From Xanthoparmelia taractica (lineage: Eukaryota; Ascomycota; Lecanoromycetes; Lecanorales; Parmeliaceae), in contig JANQBS010000071.1 of assembly GCA_033085395.1 (NCBI GenBank), positions 112,365 through 176,364 on the forward strand: 64,000 nt of DNA, read 5' to 3'. The position numbers and the translations under genes were made by a program. Under the pieces are notes generated by a model. That model did not search any database. It was not told the DNA's origin and saw nothing but the letters and a program-made list of their open reading frames with translations. Of this stretch, positions 36,920 to 47,194 are shown piece after piece (within the stretch, counting starts at the first letter, position 1; each line of letters starts with the position of its first letter).

Positions 36920-39164
36920 ATGTCGAACGCCAAGCCTCAATTAAGGTGAAAAACTTGCAAGGCTTCCGCCTGATTTGTCTGACGGCGGTGCAGGGAGGTG
37001 CTTTACGGATGGCAGATTTTTGTATGCTTAATGCACCATCGAAAATCCCGTATCGCTTGATTGACCTTGTCATAGATGATCACCATCAGCTCTGTGATAG
37101 GAGTCACTATATTCTACGGAGATGGCGAGGCTCTCGAGGTGGCCGGGCCCTCTGGAGCTTTGCTGGCATTTGCAATTGTGGGGGTAACCGCAATCTGTGT
37201 AATGGAAGGCATCAGTGAAATGATACAGATGTTTCCTACGCCTAACGCCATCATGGAGTTTGTGCGAGTATTCGTAGACGAAGATCTTGCATGGGTGGTC
37301 GGGGTGGCCTACTGGTGAGATCCGGCCTCATGATTGGCGTTGTTTATCCATTAGAACTGACGTCAGCAGGTATACCTTCGCAGCTGTAGCTGCGACCCAA
37401 ATAGTTGCTGCCGCAAGCTTTACGCAATACTGGAGTCTCGCTCAGGTCTATCAGACTGTTTTCTTTTACTTTGTCGCCCCATTTTCTATTCTCTTTATCA
37501 ATTTTGCTGGTGTGTTTGTACGCCACCCAGTCCTTGTCTCATTGGCAGCCTCCAGATTGTCTTGTGGCTGACTTCACAAGTACTTTGGGTGGATTGAGAC
37601 AGCCGGCGGAATTCTCAAAATATGCATGGTGATTGGAGGAGGCATCTTCATGTATGTTATACATGGCAAAGGTCCGACTCCTCTATTAATTTCTGTGAGT
37701 CACAGCAAAGAGTTAACTTTGAGCCAGGCACCGTTGGCTCCGAGTGTATGTATTCATTATCTGCGAAAGATCGTGGCATCGCTAAGCATGCATTAAAGAC
37801 ATCAACGAGGGATTCACAGACAATAAAGGGTTCGCCAACAATCCTCGCATAGCTGGTTGGTGAGTAGACCCAGTGAGGTAAAGTGCCCCGTTCTAAAATA
37901 CCTATCATTCTTAGTTACGTTATACCCATCGTAGCCTACGCCTTCCTAGGGCTAGAATCAGCGTCTGTTGCTGCGTTCGAGGCACGAGACCTTAGGTCCA
38001 TAAGAGTCGCTTCACAGACGCTCGCCTACGTCGTTATCGCTATTTACCTCTTCTGTGCTATCGGCGAGTTACTCAACGTCGAATGGAGAGACGGTGCTCT
38101 CCCCGAAATCTATGGAGGTATCAACGGGGCCACGATTAAGGTTGGTAATCCGGTTCACAACTCGAGGGCGATTATCGTAATTGCCGCTCTCAGAGCCGGC
38201 TACACGCGTACTGCAGGTCTAATAAATGGATGCATGGTCTTCTCCGCACTAAGTGCCTCGAATACCTCCTTGTACGTTGCTTCAAGGACTTTGTACGGCA
38301 TGACTCGCAAGATCAGTCCTTGGAGATGGCTCCGAGTCCTCAAATTTCTCGGTAGTGTCTGGCCCAAAACTGGTGTACCTATGTGGGCACTCTTTTTCTC
38401 GTTCCTTGCTTTCTACTGGCTGCCTTTCCTGCAGTTGCGCCACGAATATGCCATTGCGGACGTAAGTGACGACCGCCAATACCTGGATAGGACTGACAAC
38501 ATTTCAGCTTCTCGAAATCATGAACGTCTCAGCTAGCGTTGGCTGTCTCCTCGTATGGGCTTCCCAGTGTCTCGCATTCATACGGTATTGGGCTTGGTAG
38601 GGTCGCTGCTCCTTTTGGCGTCTGATCGACTGATGGGTCTTGCAGGCTGCAAAAGCACAAAGCATACATTGCCCGTGTGTATCCCGAGCATGACCGAAAT
38701 TCTGAGAATAGTCAAGCGTCGACTTTCCTGGGTGGTCTACAACCGGCTCCCGCCATATTCGGACTGATCGCTTCTTTGACAACAGTCTTGGTCTTCACCA
38801 CCGCTACCTGGTGGAGCACACCTTCTGATTTTAGGAAGATAGCTATTTCTTATGGTGCTGTAAGTACTTAAAGCTCCTGCCCACGTCCTTACCCCCTGGT
38901 CGGGCTGACAACAGACAGCCTGTTGTGTTAACGACCTTCTTCGCTGTGCTGAAATTGTGTACACGGAGAGGGTATGTCAAGCTCGACAATGACGTAGCGG
39001 CACTGCAAAGAGCTATAGAGTACCTCAAACAGCCAAAAAGAGAGCGACAAAGCAGGGAAGAGCAGAAGCGTTCGGATGTTGAGCTCACTGAATCTTCGGG
39101 TGCCGATTTGAACAGTGGCAATGAAAAAGGCCCCGAGTCAAGTCATGAAAGGCGAGAGGTTTGA
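36920..39164 (+). CDS. Amino-acid permease of the APC superfamily
   Basis: Eleven exons: 36920-36945, 36994-37021, 37076-37314, 37370-37517, 37581-37671, 37728-37745, 37799-37859, 37915-38461, 38508-38596, 38646-38859 and 38919-39164, giving 568 residues in one frame. The N-terminus is short, then comes GWQIFMITISSVIGVTIF, the first helix of APC transporters with its glycine break. Later blocks (CVMEGISEMIQMFPTPNAI, CYVIPIVAYAFLGLESASV, SALSASNTSLYVASRTLYG) are hallmarks of fungal amino-acid permeases. About twelve helices are expected; the tail is charged and cytosolic. Known role: proton-coupled amino-acid uptake at the plasma membrane; the substrate is unknown. Exon 6 is only 18 nt, and the donor before it is GTCCGA, so that join is the weakest. 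Without it, a stretch matching the family is lost. Confidence 0.82.
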
Positions 39165-39877
39165 GATGGAGGACTTGGGTTGGCCGCGTTTCCTATTTAT
39201 GACATAGTGATTCTGGGCTGAAAGTAAATGTTCAGGATATTTGATCATAATTGCATGCACGAGGCACTGAGCATCAATACGAACAATAGTAAGATTTTGT
39301 AATGGTGTACAAGACGTTTTGGAGGCGCTCACTGCACAAGATTGCTTGAAGGGTTGGCACGGTTCTAGACCTTTGTTATCGAAGTCTCCCCGACCAATAT
39401 CATAATATGCACTCCAATACACCCATCCTTGGGGGCCATTGCCAGTTTAGAAATCCCCTAATCTTCTAACGCGCCCTACGTGGCTTCAACCTGTAAGTAA
39501 GGCTCAATAAGCTAAGGTATCATTTATTATTATTCAATACCTAATCTTTCCCATGGATGGTCGCCTATTTATTCACCCCACCACTAGCCTTTTCTCTTGA
39601 TCAACGTCCTTGGGGCAGTCGCGTTCCTGACCATCTCAAGGCTACCTATTCGAACCTTCAAAATGTCCCTCTTTAATCATGATTGCATCTGCCTGCCTCC
39701 CTCAAGCACATCTTCTTCATCATCATCTTCTTACACACGTTGGGAGCCCCCACTAACTGATGGCACCCAGCTTCGTCGCATTGGCCTGCTGCTACTACCT
39801 TCGAGTACCATGACGAGACGGCCCTATCCTCTTTGAATCGACACTCGTGAATAGCGGCATCCATCTGAGGCGTCGAC
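39165..39877. other. Intergenic, upstream region of the kinase gene
   Basis: About 710 bp. A run of TCT/TCA triplets lies at about 39708-39732. No supported gene; a 94-codon minus frame (39138-39422) shows no family features. Confidence 0.45.
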
Positions 39878-42800
39878 ATGCCTAAGACTCGAAAGAAGGC
39901 GGCCATTGATCCCTTCCAGGAAATCCAAAATGCCATCAACGGTAGAATGCATAGGCGGCATACTGCTCACATGTTCATCTGTAAAGACGATCTGGATCAG
40001 GTTTGGGCAGACCATCCTCTTCGCACCATTTTCCCCAGTTTCTCTCAAGATGAACGCGACTCCACCAGGCAAAGATACATCTGCGTATTGTCCATCTTGG
40101 TATATGCTAAATGGGCTGACCTGAAGAGCCGCTTCCGACCACTTTTCCTACGAGAGGATGGGCGTGATGATACGCATCTACCCTTCGAGAATCTGGATTT
40201 CCTTGGGGACTTTGCACTGGCTTTCTCTTCTTACCAACAGGCTTTCAAGCCTGCAATAATCGAGGAGCGCAACGAAAGATACATCCAGAGTATCCCGCCA
40301 GAATGTCGCTTACCCTTCATTGGAGAGCCTGAACCTCTGGGTAAGGGCGGCTACGGCTCGGTCACGAAAAGAGTCATCGCCCCTCGGTGCTTGTGGAACA
40401 AAAGAGATAATAAAGAAAACAAAGAGGTGTGTGGCAACTCCTTGCAGGTATTCTGGGACTCATACTCATTCTAGACGTCTTGCTAGCCGACACTTGTCGC
40501 CTGCAAAATCTACAGAAACGAAAATCCATCTCAGGACTTTAGAAGAGAAGTCGGCAACCTCGACTATATCAAAGAAGGCCTCACAGACTCCAAACGAGTG
40601 ATGAAGCACATAGCTGCCATCGTGCATGGCGCTGAGTTCATGATTATATTACCTCATGCCAATTTACACAATCTCGAGTTTTTCTTACGCGGTGGCTATA
40701 AACCACATCCCGGCACAGATAAACCGAAGAAAATCTACGACTTCGATGTCGAGTTCTGCACGTTGGATACACCTGTCAAATTACAGCGTGCTCTTGTGGA
40801 GGAAGCCCACCAGCTGGCCTCTGCACTGAAGTGGTTGCACGAAGATCTGACACTATTCGGCTCCTCCAACCGCTATCTTGCTCACATGGATCTTAAGCCA
40901 GCGAATGTTCTGCTGGTAGGCGATCCTGAGTCGCCTGCAGGCAAATGGATGTTGTCCGATTTTGGCGTATCTTCGTTTGACAAGGCAACGAACGCAAGGG
41001 TATGGGATACGCCTTCCATTCATGATGTCGGTCTTAGCTTCACATCCCGCGGTGTCCAAGATAGAATTTCGCGAGGGCACGGACCATTTCAGCCCCCCGA
41101 AGTCGATTTGGAGAATGTGGACAGCCGTAAATGCGACCTGTGGTCGTTTGGTTGCGTCTTGTGTGATATCCTAGCATTTGCGATTGGCAAGACCGAGGCC
41201 GTCTACAGCTTTCGAAATTTAAGATACGACGCCAGTGACGACTTTTTCTACAGGACAACGACGCCTGCGGAGACAAGAATCACAGAAATTGATGACTCGA
41301 ACACTGAGCTAAAAACACAGATAGTTCAATGGTGGAAAAGCCTTGAGGACGATTTTTCTTGTCCAATATGGGTCACCGATTACGTCAAAATTCTCCGCGA
41401 GGCGTTGAGACCAAAGCCATCAGACCGTTCAAGAATTACAGACATTGTAAACGGCTTAAATGAACTCGCCCCCTCAATCATTTCCCAAGAGAGCGGAGGT
41501 CTTGCTTCAGAACCCAAGATATCATCCAGCAGGCCTCAACCGAATGGGTCCGCCTTGCAACACACTTTAGAAGCACATGAAGAAAGGCCGTCTATCACAG
41601 TATCCTCTGAACTTAGTCCGCCACACCGTGAAACAGTGTACCCCCAAGATGCAGCAACAGAAAGTAAAGACCATAGCCAACCCTCTGCGAGTTCCCTTTC
41701 GCCTGGGCCTCCTTTGCCTCGACAGCCTGGTTTTCACGCCCGGCACAAGAGAAATGGTAGTCAAAGCTCTCCAAGAGTTGAGCCCTCTTCGGAAAGACGC
41801 ACTGCAAGCATCAGCATACTGGCTTTTCGTGAGGGAGCTCGATTTTCCTTACCACTGCCAAAAAGGAAAGACGTAAGAGCCGTCGCAATCGCACCCTCAG
41901 CACTTCAAGTTGCTGTCCTTTATAAGCATTCAGTGCATTTATATTGGACGACAGATGGACAAGAATCGGGGCGACATATTGATCTATCACCAAACGTGGA
42001 CTGGAAAAAGATCAGACTAGCGTCTCATTACCTTGCAGTATATGGACTGGGGCTTTCGAACGAGAAGCATGTGAGTTGAAACCCGGTCCTTGCAAACTCC
42101 CTGCTATGTTTGCACTTTCAAAGCTCATAAGCAAAGATTGAAATATTCGACTCCGAAACAATGTCCTCAGAGGCCACCATCACGAACAACGATGAACTGG
42201 CCCAAGACGTACTCCTATCAGATAAAGAGGTATTTGCATATGTTTACGGGAAAAAGGTGAAGCTGCATTTTGCGCGGTCAGATTATTCCTAGCCTGCCTT
42301 TGCCTTCTAGGCTAACTCTACACTTAGTCACACGCAAGATTGGGTTATACCAAACGATGATGCTTTGATCATCGAGGCTAAGTTCAGCCCCAACGGACAG
42401 ATTCTTTGCGTGTGGGCAACTGGAACAAGAGCCGATCATGCTTACTTCGTTGAAATCAATAAAGACTCTGCGAGCCTTTGCGGGAAAGGAAGTTATCTGA
42501 AGGTAAGCCGTCCGCCGCGCACCCTAACCTGTGCTGATGAGCACTGATTTTAAATAGACCAATACGAATCCACATACATATGAGATTTGGCCATTCTTGG
42601 ATTCGCCGGCTTGTGTAATTCATGAAGCTTACGGTGGCACTTTTCTCGCTCAGCCTTTGGTACAATCAGAACCTCAACCAAGGAATTCAATTGGGATTTC
42701 GAACGCTTTGACCGCCTGCGTCATCCGGGAAGACCTGCTTCTTTGCCTCCGCTCGAGAACATTCCGTTCCGAAAGACTGTTGTGCGGTTTCACATTGTCG

Positions 42801-42968
42801 CAGGAATCTAGGGGCCACCGTCGTATAGCAGATCAATGTCGAGACTTATGTGCGGCCAATAAGGGCATTGAAAAGTCAACAGCTAGCGCAGTTCACCTTG
42901 TTGATGGCAAATTCGAACTTGTACTATGCACGATTACTGGGAAGGTCTTGCGGTATGTTCAGTCCTAG
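39878..42968 (+). CDS. Fungus-specific serine/threonine protein kinase with a C-terminal propeller-like region
   Basis: Five exons, 39878-40426, 40487-42070, 42137-42276, 42328-42502 and 42558-42968, give 952 residues. The kinase domain has a glycine loop LGKGGYGSV (about 154-162), the ATP-anchoring Lys in VACKIY (about 190), the catalytic HMDLKPANVLL (Asp about 318), DFG (about 341) and a PEVD/DLWSFGCVL block. Residues 1-150 are a helical N-terminus. After the kinase come about 120 residues of Ser/Pro-rich linker and then a region with repeated beta-strand-like motifs (SILAFREGARFSLPLPK, KFSPNGQILCVWATG), like a weak WD40-type propeller. Such kinases are abundant and variable in Pezizomycotina and poorly understood. 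The donor of exon 3 is GTCAGA. Confidence 0.8.
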
Positions 42969-43061
42969 ATGTGCAGCTGAGAACGATCTTTCGCAGGCAT
43001 TAGTCCTTGCACCGTTCGACTGTCGTATTATGGGCCTTCTAAGCCTTTGATCTTCAACATG

Positions 43062-44807
43062 TTAAGCCAGTGCCAGCCACTCTCCTCGTGGTCTATTGCG
43101 AATAAGGAGAGCACCATAGCCCAAGAAGGTCACCAGGGTCAACAAGAACCAAGTCAGAACACAGATCCAGAAGTCGTCTGAGATCACTAGCCGACGGGTC
43201 TTGGGGTTGAAGAGAAACAGGTTCATCCCGTATAACGTCTGGGAATCTAGATCAGCCGGTAAGTCAATCAATGCAAACAATTTTCCTAAACTCACGGCAA
43301 CAAAGCTACCGGGCAAGTAGAATAGAGTCAAGTATGTGATCCACTTTACAGCTGTCGTGTCATTGGTTGTCTTTTCTGCGAGTTGAGAGACATGGTTGCT
43401 GATATCTGCAGCCGTGTACTGGTTCTTCAAATCTAGTGCATACGCAAACTTCATAAATCACGTTCTCAATCAGTCCGGGGAGGGAATATTTCCAAGGCTC
43501 AGCACTCACAAGCTCTATGGTATTACCAATCCGCTTCGTGAGCACTGAGAGATTCTCATCATGCCCCCGCAAGCGCGTATTAAACGGTTTCAAAGACCAC
43601 GTGCCTTGGAACTCGGCTCCAGCGACCACTTGCAAAGCTTCGATGATTTCAGAACTAGCTTTGCAGTACGAACTCAACGACAATGCAGTGTCCTCCAAAT
43701 CCCGCAAGCTCTGCACCTTGTCGAAATTCAAACTCACCGCGGCCGAAGTTTTGATGTCCACGGTCATGATCTGATCGTTCTAGCATTATCTTTAGCGATT
43801 ACCGCTTGTGTCACCAAAGTTTAGCGCACCTTGTCCTGGAACTCTTCGCCCAGATACCTGAAATACCATCTCCAGTTGTCAAGGTATAATGCGAATGGCA
43901 TGATGTGCATTCGGTACGGATTTTCCACGAGACATGCCAATTCATCCTGGAAAGATTGTGTCATGGCAAGACTGGTCACTTGTTGCTCGAAAAAACTGTT
44001 TTCGATCGGGTGGAGCAGTATGAAGAGGTCGAAATCGTTCTTGGCAGAGTGGTGATGGTAGACACCGGTCTGTCTAACAGACCAGGGGCTTTCCGGAGAT
44101 CGATGGTTCTCTTCAGCGTATCGAATCTGGTACGAGACTTCTTGTGGTTCGTCAGTATATTTCACAGATTGTGACTGGACGAAGAACGTGATCCTACTTT
44201 GTGAGCCATCGTTCGATACCGTGCTGGCTATGTTACTCGAACCACTCTCAGCCAGATTCGGCGTTGCACCAAACGAGAACAAGACCGACAGGAAGCTCGG
44301 ATCGACTTGATAGCGGGTCAAGACTTTGCGCATGAGAGTTTCGGTAATATTCAGTGCGAGGAGTGACATGGTAGAGTGTAAGGAACTAGCAATCTCCGTC
44401 AGCAAAGTCTGGGTGATTTGACGATGCCAGCCTACATGGTTCTGATCCGAGGCAGTTCAGTGTCTTTCTGTAACAAGACGCCCTCCACGTCTGCCGCTTG
44501 TGTATAGGCTCTCAGGGTGCAGGTCGTGGCACCTACTCTCGGTAGTCAGTGAGAGTCCTCGTCTTCTCAAGATTTGCTAAGACAAGTACTTGCCATTGTC
44601 GGACCATATGTCAATGATGCGAAGATCAATCTCATCAGAGAATAAAATGTCGCTGAGACCGCTCAAGCGATCGCTCAGGCTCCTTCCCGCCGTCGCAATT
44701 GCATTGTGACCACCGATGCTAGCAGGATAGTCACGCCACGACACATCTGTCACTTGAGGCGTCAGTGGGTTCAGTGATATCGCATCGCTAGATAGGGAAA
44801 TGCTCAT
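43062..44807 (-). CDS. Fungal CorA-like two-helix membrane protein
   Basis: Modelled as five exons: 44807-44594, 44532-44489, 44441-43830, 43779-43510 and 43448-43062, giving 508 residues. Family blocks are QVDPSFLSVLFSFGATP, ENHRSPESPWSVRQTGVYHH and YLDNWRWYFRYLGEEFQDK. The C-terminus has two helices, WITYLTLFYLPGSFVA and FWICVLTWFLLTLV, separated by a short loop, as in CorA channels; the GMN signature of true CorA is not in place. Similar proteins occur in many ascomycetes; the transported ion, if any, is unknown. Intron 1 uses GCAAGT...TAG, a GC-AG intron with a CTGAC branch point. The 47-nt intron 2 removes codons that themselves look like family sequence (VEGVLLQKDTELPRIRT), so a 1-bp frameshift is an alternative. 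See findings. Confidence 0.78.
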
Positions 44808-45185
44808 GTTTGGGTGTCAGCGTAAAGATCAGAGCACGCAGCTCTATCGTATGCGAACATCTCGGACATTATGTCTCTTGATTAACGACAGCCTCGTGGA
44901 GTCTGAACTGCCTTGTGGCCTAGACCCCTGCATCGGCAATTGTCTCCAATGAGCGCATGTGTGGCTGTACTACAGCGAAGCACGATCACCAATACAACTA
45001 ATAGCGTGATGTACTTTTCAAACCGATACCATCAGTGCTGCCAAGGTAACCCTTGCCCAATTAAATAGCCCCCATCACAGCCTTGCAGGCTCGTTCACAT
45101 CGCGCCTATGCACCTCGCAACGCCACCAATGCGCCCCCCAACCCAGTGTATCTGCGCGCTGGCCAAAGGATACACGGCGCCGAAA
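44808..45185. other. Intergenic
   Basis: Upstream region of the CorA-like gene and downstream of the next minus-strand gene, 378 bp. No other feature is visible. Confidence 0.5.
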
Positions 45186-45743
45186 TCAGCCTGCACCCCC
45201 ACATCCACTGGCACTGGAGCTTTCCGTCCCACCACCGGCCCTGGCTCTTGCCTCTGCCAACTGTGCCTTTTTCCGCTTGTGCAGCTCCGCTATCCACTTG
45301 CTGCCGTCGTACACAACGACGAAAAGAGCGTCAGTCAGTGAGATCCGGACCGTGCTCCGCGGCAGCACGTAGAAAATGGGGCAGGAACGTTGCCGACGGA
45401 TGGTTTGGGAATGAAAGAAAAACGGGGGAAATTAGGAACGAACCTGACTTCCTGAGTGGTCAGTTTTCTCTCGGCGTAGTAGATCCAGCGACCGCTTTTG
45501 GTCTGGCTTTGCTTCAGCCCCATTGTCCGATTTTTCTAGTCAAAGTAGGTAAGGGAATGTCAATCCGTCAGCCCTTACCGACACCTTGAAATCCATCCCG
45601 GGTCCGAACGTCTCCTGCAAGAATGCTTCCATGTCGGCCTTTCTGACCAAGTAATTGGCTTGGTTGGATGAGAGTTCGTGTTTGGTGAGGGTGGGCTGGG
45701 GGTGGGGTTCTGCGGGCGCTGTCGTTGTTGGCCGAGGGGTCAT
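45186..45743 (-). CDS. Small conserved fungal protein (123 residues)
   Basis: Three exons, 45743-45579, 45535-45444 and 45300-45186, in one frame. The first ATG in frame is at 45743; the open frame continues upstream without ATG. The N-terminus is Pro/Thr-rich, followed by the helix-like stretch TLTKHELSSNQANYLVRKADMEAF in pieces and FGPGMDFKVS. The last exon begins with KWIAELHKRKKAQLAEARA, a basic amphipathic helix, then a Gly/Ser tail. I recognise the general shape (short N-terminal linker, helix, basic C-terminal helix) from conserved but uncharacterised ascomycete proteins; no function is known to me. The second intron (143 nt) is longer than usual and its donor is GTTCGT. Confidence 0.6.
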
Positions 45744-46479
45744 GTTGTGCAACGTGGGACGAAGAGAAGAAGGAGGCAGCGGTGTGATGGGTTGGAAGTT
45801 GGAACGTGGGAGGTTTGTTGGTTTCGGGCTGAGGGGTTAGAAAGGGCAGGTAGGTGGGGCGTAATATGTAGGCGTATTTGGGGGGATGAAGCAGAGCCGC
45901 ATGGGCGTTGTGTAGAACACGGCTGTGTGGTGCCCCGTTTTTTCTTTTTCTGATAGGTGGGCTGTTTTTAGGAGCATGGTGCGCTGTGAATTACTTTACC
46001 CGTGCATGAGAGGCCGCGGCGGGTAGGGCGGCGGATGGTTCGATGGCCTTGGATAATGTTTCTCGACTTTTTCATCAAAAAAGAAAATGAGAACCATGGG
46101 AGCGGTGTCGGGGTTTAATTCTTTTTATATGGTCTTACTCGATTTATATAGACAGAGCCAGAGGTAACCCGTCCGTACACGCTGCTCATGGTAATTGCGA
46201 ACGGAATTGGGGAATTTTGTAAGATCCCTGTTTATGAAGAGATCTGGAAGATGAAAGAAGAGCAGCGATAGCGATAGTGACGCATAAAGCAAGACAAGGA
46301 ACACGAGCACCGAGTGAGGTTTGAGCCAGCCGGCGGGGCTCAGGAATGGAGTCACAAGGGAAAGAAATATTCATGAAGGCAGGATTTTTGGTAAAGGTGG
46401 AGAAAGAAGGAAGAAGATGGGACTCTGCGAGTTCTTGTAATGTAATGAGGTCGTGGTGGGTGGTGGTAGGGTCTTCGAG

Positions 46480-46503
46480 CTGGTGCTGGTGCTGGTGCTG
46501 GTG
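46480..46503 (+). repeat. Microsatellite (CTGGTG)4
   Basis: Four uninterrupted copies of a hexanucleotide in the intergenic region. No coding frame is supported here. Confidence 0.85.
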
Positions 46504-46611
46504 ATGGATTTTGACTTACTGTAGAATACCGCAGCGTAATATGAATGAGAGCAAAGAGGAAGACATGAGTAGGAAGGAGTTGTGATCAAGGAAGGAGTGG
46601 AGGAGAGATGG

Positions 46612-46625
46612 AGAGAGAGAGAGAG
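46612..46625 (+). repeat. Short GA dinucleotide run
   Basis: About seven GA units, pure purine on the plus strand. Likely a simple repeat, possibly a promoter element of a nearby gene. Confidence 0.7.
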
Positions 46626-47194
46626 GTGATGTTGAACGGACCATTGATTCACAGGTATTTTTCTCCACGATTGCTGGTTGAACTTTTCGTCTGTACGACA
46701 TACCTTGCTACCAGCATTCATCCATCCCTTGTAAGGGAATGTCGTTTACACGCCGGATTTCTCAGCTTTTGACATCTTTTTTGTCACAGTGGAGACTTGG
46801 CAGCCGGGGGGCGTTTTGGCAACGGTCATCGCATACCTATAAGATACACGCTCGAGGTTGAGGAAACAGCCTGCATTTCTTTTTTTCAAGAAAAGATGAT
46901 TCCTTCAGCGGGGGTCATATCGAGGCGTGAGAGTTCACCGTTTTTGGGAACGTCATAAGGCTCATCTCGAGCCCACAGCTAAGCCATAGCCAGCACTTCT
47001 GGGTACAACACGCCAACGCCACGAAGTCGGCATTTGGACAGGAACGCAAACTCATATACTATTGTCCCATCGAACAGCGGATGAACGGGCAAGTGCCGCT
47101 CTCATTGTTGGCTGTCACATCAATATCATATACCCAATAAGAATATCCAACGTCACCTGCAGATATCGCTCTCACATCACCAACTGTTACCCCA

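Larger units (their letters stand above)
45744..47194. other. Intergenic with microsatellites
   Basis: About 1.45 kb between two minus-strand genes. Small frames on the minus strand near 46125-46721 start with a GT-containing exon-like segment (ATG at 46721, then GTATGT), but the next acceptor leads straight to a stop, so no gene was drawn. Sequence is otherwise simple, with poly-purine and GTG/TGG runs. Confidence 0.4.

Noticed and set aside
33614..39164. Secondary-metabolite cluster around the P450 and permease
   Set aside because: No polyketide synthase, peptide synthetase, terpene synthase or pathway regulator is visible nearby.
46125..46721. Small minus-strand frames, one with an ATG followed by GTATGT
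   Set aside because: The only acceptor nearby leads to an immediate stop and the rest is microsatellite-rich.
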